Shown: positions 33,889 to 46,747 of the stretch, one piece after another
Layout: each line of letters begins with the position of its first letter
Position numbering within the stretch: position 1 is the stretch's first letter
NCBI GenBank assembly: GCA_036023115.1
Contig: JAYKKT010000048.1
Span: 6,764,001-6,828,000 of the forward strand
Direction: 5' to 3'
Length of the DNA: 64,000 nucleotides
Source: Brasenia schreberi
Lineage: Eukaryota > Streptophyta > Magnoliopsida > Nymphaeales > Cabombaceae
Notes under the pieces: model-generated
What the model was told of the DNA's origin: nothing
Databases searched by the model: none
The model's input: the letters and a program-made list of their open reading frames with translations, nothing else
Made by a program: the position numbers and the translations under genes

Positions 33889-36800
33889 ACTCCGCCTATG
33901 TAAGGGATCACCCTTGTATTGCCGGTCCCAAGCCCGGATAAAAGAGGAGCGTTGTGTTAGGCTTCCGACAACCAGCGTAAAACTTTGTCGGATTTTTATA
34001 ACATGGATTACAAAAATTATGAACATTATTTTAGGCCGTTCCCGCCTAGTGATGTGTCGTAGAGTCCTAATACAGTGATAAGTAAGCAAGGGCCACTACA
34101 TTTTTCCCTGAATGTAGTGAATCAATTGCAGAGAGGGTTCCCACATCATAAACAGTTGTTGGTAAAGAAGTTAGTCCCGCTACATTACCACCCAAATGTA
34201 GTGAATAATTTTCAAATAGGGTTTACGTATTTTGAATATGAATGGATGTGGGGATAAGGAAGCTAGTCCTAGATAATAAGATTCGTATTGGTTCTTGGAA
34301 TATCGGAACATTATCCAGTAAGATAATAGAGGTGGTAGATACTATGATTCGAAGAAAGATTCATATTCTATGTTTACAAGAGACAAAATGGGTTGGAGAA
34401 AAAAAAAAGAAAATAGAGGATATAGGTTTTAAATTATGGTACTCAAGTAAAAAAAAGGCTCGAAACATAATTAGTATTATCATAAATAAAGATTTAAAGG
34501 ATAGTGTAGTAGACATACAACGATATGGTGACCAAATCATGACGTTGAAATTAGTGTTAGGAGCAGAGGTTTTGAATATAGTTTGTGCTTATACTCCCCA
34601 CGTAGGACTAGAAGATAGTATGAAGACAAATTTTTAGGAAGACTTAAATAAAGTGATTCAAAAAATTCCACAAAAGGAGATGATTTGTTTAGGAGGATAT
34701 AAAGGTATTCATGGAAACTTTGGTTTTGCGATGCATTTTTTGCATTACGATATCAAGGTATTCATGGAAACTTTGGTTTTGGGGATATAAATGAGGAAGG
34801 TAGGGAGATTTTAAATTTTGTGATGCATTTGATCTCTTTATAGTCAATACAATCTTCAAAAAACGAGATGAACATTTAATTACTTATAGGAGTGGCTTAT
34901 AACAAACACAAATTGATTACTTTATTTGTAGAAAAAAAGATAGAGCGTGTTGTAAAGATTGCGAGGAAATTTCAGGAAAAAGCTTAACCACCCAACTCGA
35001 CTTTTAGTTATGGATTTACAAATAAAAAAATAGACAAAGAAGAAAAGAGTGCATCGAGCTATTTGGACTAAATGGTGGAACCTCAAAAGCGAGATAGAAG
35101 ATATATTTAAATAGAAGAAAGTCCTTCAACGAGATGTTTAGAATTATGTTGGTACACCCTGTGATATGTGGAACAATATGTCTATACATATTAGGAACGT
35201 GGCGAAAGATGTGTTAGGTGTATCTAAGAGAGGTGTACCAGCATAAAAAAAGCTTAGTGGTGGAGTGAAGTAGTGCAAAATAAAATCAAGGCAAAGAGGG
35301 CATGTTACAAATTACATTATGCTAAGAAAACTAGTGAAACTTTAGAAGCTTATAAGAAAGCAAAGAAAGAAGTGAAAATGACTGTCATTAAAGCAAAAGC
35401 TAAAATTTGGGAGAATTTATATAAAAAACTTAACTCAAAAGAGGGTGAAAGAGATATTTTTAGGATAGTTAATGCTAGAGAGAAGAAAACTAAAAATCTT
35501 AAATATGTTAGATGCATCAAGGACGAGGATGAAAAAATTCTAGTGGCAAATGATGATATAAGAAATAGATGGAAAAACTATTTTTATAATCTTTTTAATA
35601 AAAATAAAGATGTTAGTATTAGCATAGGAGAGTTAGTCAAATCAGAAAAGTATATAAATAACAATTTCTACCAATGTATTTAAAAGAATGAAGTCAAAGA
35701 GGCTCTTAAACATAAGAAGGATGGTAAATCGATAGGACCATACAATATTCCTATAAAAGTTTGAAAAATACTAGGAGAAATAGGTTCACAAGACTATTTA
35801 ATGAAATATGAAGAAATCAAAAGATGCCCCAAGAATGGAGAGTGAGTACACTTCTACCCATATATAAGAATAAAGGAGACATTCAAAATTGTGCGAATTA
35901 TCCAAGTATCAGGTTAATGAGCCATACTATGAAATTGTGGGAAAGAATTATCGAATGTAGTTAAGACAAGTATCAAGCACACCACAGAACCAATTTGGAT
36001 TCATGCTAGGCAGATCTATTGTTGAAGTGATTCACCTTTTGAAACGTCTTATGCAACATTTTAGAGCAAAAAAGAAAGACCTTCACATGATATTTATTGA
36101 ACCAGAAAAAGCTTATGATAGGATAACGAGAGAGGTTCTTCGGAGAACTTTGGAAAAAAGAGATATCCCATTGACATACATTAACCTTATAAGAGACATG
36201 TACGATAGTGCGAAAACATGTGTGAGGACTCATGAAGGAATGATAAACTTCTTTGAAGTTAATATTGGGTTACATCAAGGATCAACTTTAAGTCCGTACT
36301 TATTTATAATGGTGATTGATGAGTTAACAAAACATATTCAAGATGAAGTACCTTGGTGTATGTTATTTGCAGATGACATTGTATTAGTGAAGGAGTCTAA
36401 GGAAAAAGTTAATAGAAAATGGAGAGAAATATTTGAAAGCAAAGGCCTCCAACTTAGTAGAACAAAGACAAAATATAAAGAATATAAATTTGATCATTTG
36501 GTTACTTCAAAGGATATAGAAATTAAAATTGGCATACATTGCATCCCCCAAAAGGAAAGTTTTAAATACCTAGGGTCAATTTTTCAGAGTGATGGAAGAA
36601 TTATAGTGATGTTACGCATAGAATTAATGCTGGTTGGTTAAAATGGAGAGCAGCATCAGGTATTCTTTGTAATAAGAAGATACCATTAAAGGTAAAAGGT
36701 AAATATTATAGAGAGCAATTAGGCCTATCATGTTTTATGGTTTTAAATGTTGGGCAGTTAATCATCAACATGTACAAAAGATGTTTGTGACAGAAATGTA

Positions 36801-37155
36801 GATGTTGAGATGGATTAGTGGTCATACAAGAAAAGATCGTATACATAATGAGGTTATCAGAAACAAATTAGGAGTGACACCAATAGAGGATAATATGAGA
36901 GAATATCGTTTAAGATGGTTTGGACATATACAAAGAAGATCAAAAGAAAAACCTGTAAGAAGATATGAAAAACTAAATTTGGAAAGTATTAAAAGAGGTA
37001 GATGACGACTACAAAAGTGTTAGAAAGGAACAATAAAGAATGATCTAGCTTATTATGAGTTAGCTGCTAACATGGCGCACGATAGGGATCTGTGGAAACA
37101 AAGAATCCATGTAGCCAACCCCGTCTAGCATGAGAAAAAGCTTAGTTGTTGTTGT
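33889..37155 (+). mobile_element. RTE-clade LINE copy C, full length (3.27 kb), with 18-bp target duplication
   Basis: The only copy here with both ends and a clear target duplication: agagaattccctaaggca (33871-33888) and agaaaattccctaaggca (37156-37173), one mismatch. The leader starts actccgcctatgtaagggat. The endonuclease is at 34242-34637 (IRIGSWNIGTLSS, ILCLQETKWVGEK). The linker is at 35273-35683. Reverse transcriptase is at 36003-36641 ([28 protein letters not shown]). The C-terminal motif is at 36802-37005 (RLRWFGHIQRRSKEKPVRRY). The 3' end is ccccgtctagcatgag...cttagttgttgttgt. Stops (for example about 34636), frameshifts and a small internal duplication make it inactive. Confidence 0.94.
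34704..34800. repeat. Internal duplication in RTE copy C
   Basis: aaggtattcatggaaacttt occurs at about 34703 and again at about 34756, with gcgatgcattttttgcatta between them. Copies D and D' have it once, so this is a private duplication. Confidence 0.75.
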
Positions 37156-37179
37156 AGAAAATTCCCTAAGGCATGTTTC

Positions 37180-37846
37180 TCTTTTAAGGTTAATTAGTAT
37201 TTCGGTTGGGAATGACTCAATTCAGATGATACTAGTCTTGTGGGATATATCAGTGTCGGGTGTGGAAGAGAATGTCGACCTCTATTCTTAAAGGGTTTTA
37301 GATAAGGCTCTAATAATGTTTATGAGTTTTTGAGAATTCTTTTGGGTGTATCCCAATGCCTTTCGTGCTACACTTGGGTTGATCTGGGTTAATTGCGATG
37401 TAGTAGATGATAAGATTAATAAGACAAAAGTATGATAGCAAGACTCCTATCTAACAATAAAGTGAAAACTATTATAAATGACTAAAGCTATGGAAAAATA
37501 CTCCCACAAAGGAAACATAAGTAAATGAAATTTAAAATCTGGATGTCTATTGTCTCTTTGTGATTGCCTCTTCTATTTCTATAGAGCTCTTGTAGTGGTA
37601 GGAGTTGTCTTTTTACTTTCATTGACATGTCTTTCTACTCCAACTTATTATGAGCCTCCATCATTTTAGCACCTTGACTTTTAAGTGTCGGTTGTTAATA
37701 ACTACCTTCTAGCATCTTGCCTCCTTTCATCTAACTTACCAGCTCTCACCCCATTTCAGGTATCTCGAATGCCACCCATGTTGTATCGATTTTCATCAAC
37801 AAATAATTAGTTTAAGGTTATGCACTTTAGTTAGAATGAGTAGTTA
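37180..37846. other. Unassigned DNA between RTE copies
   Basis: No recognised motif or terminal repeat. Confidence 0.4.
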
Positions 37847-38155
37847 CAGACAAGAAAAGATCATCTATATAATGAGGTTATTATAAACAAATTGAGTGAC
37901 ACTAGTAAGAGAAAATCATTTAAAATTGTTTGAATATATAGAAAGACGGCCAAAAGAAGCTCCAATAAAAAAATATGGAAAACTATATTGTGGAGACGTT
38001 AAAAGAGAAAGACCACAAAAGTATTGAAAAGAAATAATAAAGAATGATTTAACTCATGCTGAGTTAACTGTCAACATGACACATGATAGGACTGTAGAAA
38101 TAAAAAATCCATATAACCAACCCCATCTAATATGAGAAAAGTTTAGTTGTTGTTC
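37847..38155 (+). mobile_element. 5'-truncated RTE copy, about 310 bp
   Basis: It spans the last about 310 bp of the RTE sequence: gacaagaaaagatcatctat, then a degraded RLRWFGHI region, caaccccatctaatatgaga and a cttagttgttgtt-type tail. It is more diverged than copies C and D. Confidence 0.8.
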
Positions 38156-38289
38156 GGCAAAGTTAGAGGCACCCTCTTTCCTCTGGCTTATTATCTCCAC
38201 TTATACTCTCTTCTACTTTCATTTTCTCTCCCACACCTATCTCATTCATTCCATACCTAAGCACACTAGACATCTCTCTTAGCAAGCCT

Positions 38290-38555
38290 ATTACTTGTCC
38301 GGTTCTGGTTAGCCTGGAAGTTGAAACCGTAATCGAACCGGCTCGAGGCTAGTTTCAGTTTAAGGTGAGAACTATCCGAAACTGATCATTTATTAAAAAT
38401 TAAAATTTAAAAAAAAAATCCAGCACCGAATCGGGTGGTTCCCGGTTCCAATTCCAATTTCGGTTTCAATGGTTCTTGTTTTAGCCGGTTCTTGAACCAA
38501 TTTGATTCCAATTGGAACCGCCAGACCGATTAGGAACCGGCCATCTCTAGCTACT
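38290..38555. repeat. Degenerate GGTTCCGG-type repeat with poly-A core
   Basis: Arms rich in aaccgg/ccggtt (tgtccggttctggttagcct; caccgaatcgggtggttccc; ggaaccggccatctctagc) flank an A-rich core at 38392-38420. Read in reverse it begins gctagagatggccggttcc, the clearest terminus for this family in the window. Confidence 0.6.
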
Positions 38556-39340
38556 TGACGTACAGCAACTGAATGTCACTTGCATTACATCTTATATCCA
38601 ATTCAAGACTAGTGGCTATTATCAAGGGGTTTGAATTCACTCTCTTCGCATTAGATCCATTGTAGTTCAAAACCAGAATTATAAGAACTTGCTAGTAATA
38701 GAACCTTGGTCAAAGATATACAACAACCAACATATGCTTGAGTAAAGGATCAAAACCTGGTCGATAGTTCATCGGGCAAAGTCGTTCTAATGCTTGTAAC
38801 AAGAACTACTGAGCAATGTATTTCTACTACTTCATAAAATGATGCCCATCTAAATTGGTTTCTTGATGTATATATTTACTATATTATGTAGATATTCGCC
38901 TGCTTAAGTTTTGCATCTACTTCCGAAAGCCTACCTTATGTTTTTCTGGTCACTTGTTCTATGTTTATGTTCATTAATTTTATTGGCAGATCTAAAACCC
39001 ACATCCAGAAATGCTTCTTCTTAGAATAGCTTCTTGCCTTTTTTATTCATCGTAATTCATTTAGGGGGAGGCCTTTCTTGAAGGATTTCATTATTATTTT
39101 ATTAACCTTTTCTAGAAGAAACTTAAAATAGAATCCAGTTTCAACCAGTTCAATCAAATTGCATACCTTCGGCCGGGCAGTAGAGTTGTTGGATACATCT
39201 TTCAAGAGCAACTATATTTAAGGGCCGATTGACACACATTTTAAGCTTTTTAACAGTTCTTTCCAAAAGGCCGGTGTAGCCTCCTGCCTTGCGAGGGAGA
39301 GTTTCCTACACTTATCAACTGACTCTTATGCCATCTTGGT
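38556..39340. other. Unassigned intergenic DNA
   Basis: No gene or element recognised. Confidence 0.4.
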
Positions 39341-39342
39341 AG

Positions 39343-39453
<111 letters not shown>

Positions 39454-39500
39454 GATTCTTCTCATTTTTGACATATTTACTCATTGCTTTATTTTTCAGT

Positions 39501-39722
39501 AAAAATTTAAAGATTTTAAAAAAGATAGAAGACAATATTATTACTCATGTATATGAAAAATAATGTTTGAATATGAGTGAACAATATTAGTGGGGGACAA
39601 GATCCAATTACTATATATATACACACACAAAGAAAATTTAAAGGTTTTTATAAAAAGACATAAATAATATTATTATACTCATGCTTCTAAAAAGCAATGT
39701 TTGAATATGAATGAATAACATA
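39501..39722. repeat. Two diverged direct repeats of about 88 bp
   Basis: aaaatttaaagattttaaaa...caatgtttgaatatgagtga-type sequence at 39501-39588 recurs at 39634-39722 (aaaatttaaaggtttttata...aatgtttgaatatgaatg). Confidence 0.65.
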
Positions 39723-39727
39723 TCACT

Positions 39728-39990
39728 ATATATATATAAGGAGAGAGTAGGAGTTTCTAAACAACCTCCCATAATAGAAATTGCTTGATCATTACTACCA
39801 TTTGTGCAATCAATCGACAGTGATGATCAAGGCACTCATCTCGCACTACATTTAATATACTCATGTGCATTAAATGATATTGATCATTATATTGATATTG
39901 ATATGTGACTCAAATTATGTTTTTCATGCGATTGTATAGATGACAAAGATCGTCTAGTAGAGTTTGACATGAGAAGATGCCTAGCAACTC

Positions 39991-40024
<34 letters not shown>
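39728..40024. mobile_element. MITE, family G, complete copy
   Basis: The left end is taggagtttctaaacaacct. The right end in reverse is taggagttgctaggcatctt (39976-39995). TA tracts cap both sides (39722-39738 and 39996-40024). The interior has gatgatcaaggcactcatct and atgtgcattaaatgatattg. No ORF. Confidence 0.7.
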
Positions 40025-40028
<4 letters not shown>

Positions 40029-40430
40029 CTTTAGACTACCACATATACCCTAAACTCCCCACTTATTCTTGTCCTTGATATCAATGGGACGGCCTCTACT
40101 ATGGAGACAAGGAAAAAGAAACAACACCATAAACCCTAAGAGGACTACGGTTTATCATTTATTTTTATGTTGGTTTCTCCTACTTATGATAAATACCATA
40201 TAAAGGGATTTATTGAATTTGTGTGTCCCGTTTTAATCAAAACAAGGGTTAGAATAACATCGAGATCATTTTATTAAGACAAATGTAATGTTAGACATTA
40301 TAAAACTCTCGTGTTAAAATAAATTTACAACTTTAAGAACAGCAAAAAGGTGGTTAAAGTGCGCATATTCATACTTGGCATCATACTCAAACATTAATTT
40401 TGTGTCCTACACTACAAGAAAGGGAGGAAT
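40025..40430. other. Unassigned AT-rich DNA
   Basis: No feature recognised. Confidence 0.4.
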
Positions 40431-40432
40431 TA

Positions 40433-40570
40433 GGTATGGCAATGGGCGAGTTTTCATTTCACCTGTCCCGTCCCCACACTAGAAACCTCTTTGTACACCC
40501 TGTCCATGATTCTTGAGGATTAAAGTCCACACCCTCTTTGTTAAGACCCAGCTCATCATGCCCGGCTCCT
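40433..40570. repeat. Degenerate GGGTACGG/GGGGCGGG-type repeat
   Basis: It opens with ggtatggcaatgggcgagtt and continues with cacctgtcccgtccccacac and cccggctcctcttcaacc. It is a G/C-biased member of the family at 9930-10090. Confidence 0.45.
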
Positions 40571-41199
40571 CTTCAACCTACAAAAGTATTTTTTAAGAAA
40601 AAATCAGTAAATATTATATATTCTACATAAAATACAAAATCTTATTTATCATATTTTATATTATTAAACTATAAGTTATTATGTACGTGTATATATTTAT
40701 ATTTACATATATATATATATGCAATGCAAAATACTTATTTATACACATATATACATATGTACATATATGGAATTTCTTTGTTGAGAATTTGCTCCATGTA
40801 TGGGATCGGTTTACCTTAAACCCTATTCCACCCCACATCTCTTATGAGTGTTTTTTTGCCTTGTCCCACCCACAATTTTCTACATGATTTGCCTAAAAGA
40901 TTTGAGTTGACAAGCTTTTCTATATGATCAACACCTCCACCAATCACAAACAAACTCTTCCATGGCGCGTAGTTCCTCCTTTTATTTTCAAATATAATAC
41001 CCTAAAGACAATGGTAGATCTAGAAAATGGTTTTGGAGGAGCGATATACATATTTCATGGTGTTAGGGGGCAAAACATAAATCTCAACCATATATTCACT
41101 CTAAAACGTAGGTTTTGTTGTAAAATTTCAAATTTTCATGGGGCGGCCACTCCCCAGCCCTCCATGTAGATCTACCATTGCCCGAAGAAATGTTTCTAG

Positions 41200-41398
41200 A
41201 AAAGATAATACATAATGCTTTGATGCACCAAATTTAAACCATTTGAACAAATAATCGGATGTTTAAGATTTGTATTTAAAAAATATTTTTATAAAATAAA
41301 AAATAGAAGTTGCTTTTAGAATTTAAATCTTAACCATTCAATCTAATGATGTAGATTTTGTTTACAAGTCCAATAATGATGCATGATGAACTAGGTTT

Positions 41399-41434
<36 letters not shown>

Positions 41435-41690
41435 AAATAGAACGTGCAAGTTATTGATGCTTAAATACACAAACACTTTTACCATTTAATTGACCTACCA
41501 ATAGTGAATATTGAATTTAAAAAGTATTTAATACATAAAATGTAAAATATGAAATGTATAACAATACTTTTTCCTTTTTGAATTACAATCTCTATCTTTT
41601 ATTATCAGAATTGAACGGTAAAAATGTTTAAAAGTAGATCTCATCATTAATGAGTGTTTGCATTCTTTCTCTCTATATATACATATATCA
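41200..41690. mobile_element. Two adjacent fold-back MITEs, family M
   Basis: The first (about 41205-41400) has arms aaaccatttgaacaaataat / atcttaaccattcaatctaa around a poor-complexity core. The second (41401-41690) is capped by (TA)n(GA)n on the left and tttctctctatatatac on the right. Its arms are ttaccatttaattgacctac and tcagaattgaacggtaaaaa. Confidence 0.6.
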
Positions 41691-41879
41691 AACCATTCGG
41701 GTTGGATTGAGTAGGGTTCAGGCACAGTGTAGCCGTTCCCATTTAAAATTCGTGGATCAGACAAACTTGCTAAAATAAGCAAAACGAATTTCAAGTGCTA
41801 AGCCAAGGAAACGACTTTCAAACAAATATTGATATATTTAGAAGCGGAGCGCAAGGTCAACGTATAAATTCCATAATCT

Positions 41880-42465
41880 CGGGCTCGGCCCATTTTTTCC
41901 AAGTGTGAACCTTGACCCAAAACCGAAATCAAACCCCACCCATATTACCCTGTTTTCCTCTGCGTCTCCGCCTGTCTGGATTTACTCGCATTCAATTCAT
42001 CGGATTTTCCAATCAGATTCTCCAAATGATCTCATCACGTTCGATTTCTCCGTCAAAATGTGATAATTCTGCCTGAACGTGAAAGAATCTTGCCTGCCCG
42101 GTTTATTGTTCAGACCGATGCTTCTCTTATGATAAATCCCCTCATTAGTTCTTTCAGATAAATGCTGGTTTCTAGCAGATCTGCGATTTTCCGTCAATGA
42201 TGCTTGTTCCCGTGAGATCGAGAGGCTTGCAGGTAAAACTGACTTGTTTTTGGATCAATGCGTCCAAATGAACAGATTGAGTTGAATTTATAGGATTTAG
42301 CACTTTCGGAGGGGTAAATTTGGCGGAGGGACATTGTTTTTGGCGGTTTTAAAGCTATGAACGGCTTGATTTGGCCTCAGATGTGCAGATTGAGTTGAGT
42401 TAATAAGATTTAATCCGATCGAGGGGGTTTTGCGTAAGGAAGTTGCATTAAAGCTTTCGGTAGCA
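41880..42465 (+). promoter_or_regulatory. Promoter-proximal/5' leader region of the translocator gene
   Basis: Pyrimidine-rich, less AT-rich sequence (ctctgcgtctccgcctgtc) precedes the start codon. A donor-like gcaggtaaaactgac at about 42228 suggests a possible 5'-UTR intron. No TATA box can be assigned with confidence. Confidence 0.3.
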
Positions 42466-45096
42466 ATGAAGGGTTCGATTCCGCTTCATACGGGGAAAAC
42501 TGCCAGCTCAGGCGGCAGCGGCCGGTTGTTTACGTTCGGGCTCATCTCATGTTGGTATGCATGCAATATCGGCGTACTTTTGCTGAACAAGTATCTGCTT
42601 AGCAACTATGGGTTCCGATTCCCGATTTTCCTGACGATGTGCCACATGATGGCATGTTCGCTTCTGAGCTATGTTGCTATCTCTTGGTTCAAGATTGTCC
42701 CAATACAGACGGTGCGATCACGGGCGCAATTCATGAAGATCGCTGCCCTCAGCGCTATATTCTGTGCTTCAGTGGTCAGCGGGAATATCTCTTTGAGGTA
42801 CCTTCCCGTTTCATTCAACCAGGCCGTCGGTGCGACCACGCCGTTCTTCACGGCAGTTTTCGCCTATATCATGACTATGAGGCGAGAAGGTTGGCTGACG
42901 TACGTGACGCTGATTCCGGTCGTCACAGGAGTCATCATAGCTAGTGGGGTGAGTGCATTTGCTTTTCGTAGCTTGGATTTGTTGGGAACAGGTCATACCT
43001 GTTTCTGCTGGACGTTTGCATTGATTTAGATGATCAGTTTTCTGGTTGATCTATCTCATAAATAAGATGTTACCTTTGGATCTGCCTATAGAAGGATAGA
43101 TTCGATATAGATCCCATTTGATTTTGCCTCCTATGTTTTTCCTAAGTTGCATTCATGGTGTTCCTCCAGAACAGTTCTGTGTCTACGTTGTTTATCCGTT
43201 TGTGCCATTCTGATCCATTTGTAACTAGATTTTTTCTGTTATTGTCTCTTCTGTGTTCCTGAAAGTTTCATTAAGTCAGGTGTGGAATAGAGAAATAATC
43301 ATGGATCCATTGTGTTAACGTGTATTGAGTGTATTACTTGAGTATATCTTTCGTTTATTCCGTACCCTTTGTAAACATTTACTTATCCCCATTAGTCCGC
43401 ATTAACAACAGGGTATGAATGATAGATACCACGGGATGTTTGATGTGCTGAATTTCCTCAAAAATAATTAAGATATTGTTCATGGATCTTGTTTCATGAT
43501 TCTCTATATGAACTGATAGGCTTTCTTGTTAATTGTCATAGGGAGAGCCAAGTTTTCACTTGTTTGGATTTGTAATGTGCATTGGTGCAACTGCTGCAAG
43601 GGCATTGAAATCGGTGCTTCAAGGGATTCTGCTGTCTTCTGATGGGTATCACCCTTTTTCTTTTATCTTTATTGTAGGTAATGTTGGTTCTATTGTTGAT
43701 GGACTAGTTTTCTGAGAAATTGAGCATGTATGCAACTTCAGCAGCTGGATCAGTAACACGTCTATGTTTAAGTTGGACTGTTTAGAGGAAACAGGTGTTA
43801 CGACTCTGTTTTATGTCACATGGAGAGAGCTACCTGAGCACAAAAATCGTTTTTCTGAGGCTAGCACAAAAATCGTTTTTCTGAGGCTTATGATATTATC
43901 CAAGGAGATTGACAATTGGAACCAAAATTTAGTATCTTTCTGGTATGAAAACTTTGAATTTTTAGTTCCATCAGATTTTCGGAATAATTTCATGTGTTGC
44001 CTCTTTCACTTAATCATCATCCTTTTGTCATTACCGCCGGATAATTTTCTGTTCCCGTCACACTTTTCTCATTTAGTTGGTGTGATGTTATCTGATTGGT
44101 TCTTGAATCAAATTAGTTTTTAAAAGCTTCATAGAACCAGATCAATCTGATTGAATCTGCCTGGATCAGCTTGTTTAAAATTCCAAAAGTAAATCAAGGT
44201 ATGCTAATCTAGACTCTCTGGATGCAAGTTTGTTGAAAGTGGTCTCCTTTTACTTGGTAGGGATAAGCTGAACTCAATGAACCTTCTTCTCTACATGGCT
44301 CCTATTGCTGTTCTGCTGTTACTCCCTGCCACAATATACATGGAGCCAAATGTTATCGGCATGACGATAGCACTTGCAAGGCAGGATGTGCGAATCGTAT
44401 GGTACCTGTTGTTCAATTCATCCTTGGCATATTTCGTGAACTTGACCAATTTCTTGGTCACCAAACACACAAGTGCTTTGACTCTTCAGGTGTGTACCAT
44501 TTTTGCAAGCTCTTTTTTTCTGGTTACAGGCTGAAGGCCAATACACCCACCCACTCCCACATGCATCCCCTGCACGGCACGAAGTGCCCTGCCAATTGAG
44601 CTAATGCTCTGGGTGCACCATTTTTGCCACCATATTTTCCTTTAATAAACTGAAGTTCACTTAGTTGTTTAACTTGTTAGATGAACCTCCTCATCCTTAG
44701 GATTAGCTCTCTAAACTTTGCTGGTTCTCATTATGCAATTTGTAGAATTTGCCATGTTAAATTCAGATATCAGATCTCAATTATGGACCTAAGCTTAAGT
44801 GAGGAAATGAAGCTTTCTAGTGGAATATGTTGTTTTAATAAATTAATACGATATTTGTATTTCATCTTTATGGCCTCCAGATAGTTACGTGTTAGAAATT
44901 TAAGGGGAGAATCTGGCGCTTATGAATCATCAAATATTTAGTAGTTCCAAGTTCCAACAGAATGATGGTGCTCGACATCTAACCTGAAGCTATTACTACT
45001 TCTACAGCTACCATCACCACATCCACTACCCTTTGTGGCACTTTCACTTTGAATACCTTTCTCTCTCTATATATATATAATATGTATGTATGTATG

Positions 45097-45163
<67 letters not shown>

Positions 45164-46364
45164 CTTTTAATTGTTGTAGATGCTTGTTTGTACCTGGCAT
45201 ACGGTAGTAGATAGGACAAGATATCATTTTCATATCTTTTGTTGCCATTATGTCCTGCTGCCTTCGATAACCTTGTGAAAAGAGTGGCTCATCATAGCTT
45301 ATGGGCTTCTAAAAATGGTTGCGAATAGTGGTGTGACATTGTTATGGTCGTTTTCAATTCACATTGGTCAATAAAACAGCTTATTTAAGAAATTGCAATT
45401 CTTATGATTGTGGTGCATAAAGAAGGTCATCTTCTGCTTATAAAGGCATCATTAAATTAGGAAGGAATATATCCCTATATCGACCCTTTGATGTCATTCT
45501 GGTGCCAGCTATGGGAGAGCAGTATACCTCTGTTAGTCTTGTTGGTACGTCCATGGACCATGTGAAAACCAAAAGAACGCCTTTCCCTGTACTAGGTGGG
45601 AATGGGTACATCGATTCTTAGGCTCCATTCTGATCTGTCTCGTTTCATACCCATTTTTGTTGGACATGTTTTACATCTAAATATTGCCTTTGTAGTTTTT
45701 TGTTGTGCAACAGACCCAGCCTATCGCCACCTGAATTCTCCCCTTATTGGCACAATGTTCATCAATGATTCACACAAGCGCATGCACAACACACAAACAC
45801 ACACAAAGGGATCGCTCAACATGAGTTGAGGCCTAAAGCTAAACTCTAAATATTTCGGGTGGTAGCACTAGAGTGGCCTAAAAAAGTTTGGGCATGAAAT
45901 TTATATGTTAAAAGTGTCAAACATGTTGGAGGCCCTACAAGATTGATACCGTTAGGTTTAAAGTTCGGGGGCCTAAAGCAGTTGCCCTACCCACAACCAA
46001 CAGTCACACAGGTGCGCGCTAATATACACACAAGTTTTAGGTTGATTACTGAAAATTATTATGCATGTGAAAGAAAATCATAACCTCTTTGGGCAAAAAC
46101 CGAGGGATAGAATTATTTTTTCTGGTTTAGAGATGAAATTGTTTTATTCTCTTCAATGATATTTAGAAAGTATTGGATGCATGAAAGCGGATTTTGACAT
46201 CTTTGCTCTACTCGTAGGTGCTAGGAAATGCAAAAGGTGCAGTGGCTGTGGTGGTTTCTATCATGCTCTTCCGGAACCCAGTCTCCGTGACCGGAATGCT
46301 TGGTTACTCTCTCACTGTTATTGGTGTTATTCTATACAGCGAAGCTAAAAAGAGGAGCAAGTGA
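42466..46364 (+). CDS. Sugar-phosphate / nucleotide-sugar:phosphate translocator (TPT family, At3g11320/At5g05820-like)
   Basis: Four exons, 42466-42948, 43542-43645, 44261-44489 and 46218-46364, all GT-AG, total 963 bp, 320 aa. ATG 42466 is the first in frame; the upstream in-frame TTG has no support. Membrane protein of the drug/metabolite transporter type, about ten hydrophobic segments. Diagnostic strings: [131 protein letters not shown], and the C-terminal [10 protein letters not shown], where the family normally ends. Related Arabidopsis proteins are Golgi nucleotide-sugar (UDP-uronic acid) or sugar-phosphate carriers; the substrate here is inferred only. Intron 3 has a SINE and a long (TA)n tract. 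Exon 4 is duplicated downstream. Confidence 0.95.
43837..43888. repeat. 26-bp direct tandem duplication in translocator intron 2
   Basis: gcacaaaaatcgtttttctg followed by aggcta/aggctt occurs twice head to tail. Confidence 0.85.
44507..44616 (-). mobile_element. tRNA-derived SINE next to a splice donor, with 11-bp target duplication
   Basis: Perfect target duplication accatttttgc at 44496-44506 and 44617-44627. Minus strand: head gcacccagagcattagctca with box A ttagctcaattggcagggc, and tail ttggccttcagcctgtaacc plus an A run. Box B is deleted or eroded. It lies in intron 3, starting 18 bp after the exon 3 end (44489). Confidence 0.85.
45063..45161. repeat. (CT)n(TA)n(TATG)n(TA)n microsatellite in translocator intron 3
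   Basis: About 100 bp of mixed CT, TA and TATG/GTAT repeats. Confidence 0.95.
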
Positions 46365-46747
46365 CATTCTCACTTCAAGGACCATATAGAGTTTCTGCAT
46401 CAGGTTGGCTGGGGCTATTTCCCAGCCTTGGTGGCGCAATTCTCTGTGGAAGCTGGAAATGAGGGTTTCCATTTATAACAACTGAACGGTAGGTGGAGCA
46501 AAGAAAAGGTTTAAATAAAACTGAAAATTTTTCCCCTTTTGTGTTTTCCCTTTGGAGGAAAGTTCTTTGTGCTGGCCCTATTTATCCAATGCGTCTTTTT
46601 GATTCATTAATGAAAAATTGCTGCTTAAGCAATTTATATCTTGTTGAAATGTATTCGGTTAATTCTTTTGAAGGTTTTTTCAGAGAGTAGAACGCCTTGA
46701 GTAAGTTCTATAGTTGCTTAATCATTCCCTCTCTAGTGTGCACACAC

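Noticed and set aside
42430..42465. Upstream in-frame TTG start for the translocator
   Set aside because: Plant nuclear genes start at ATG; 42466 is the first ATG.
42639..42996. Other-frame ORFs overlapping translocator exon 1
   Set aside because: Shadow frames of a conserved coding exon.
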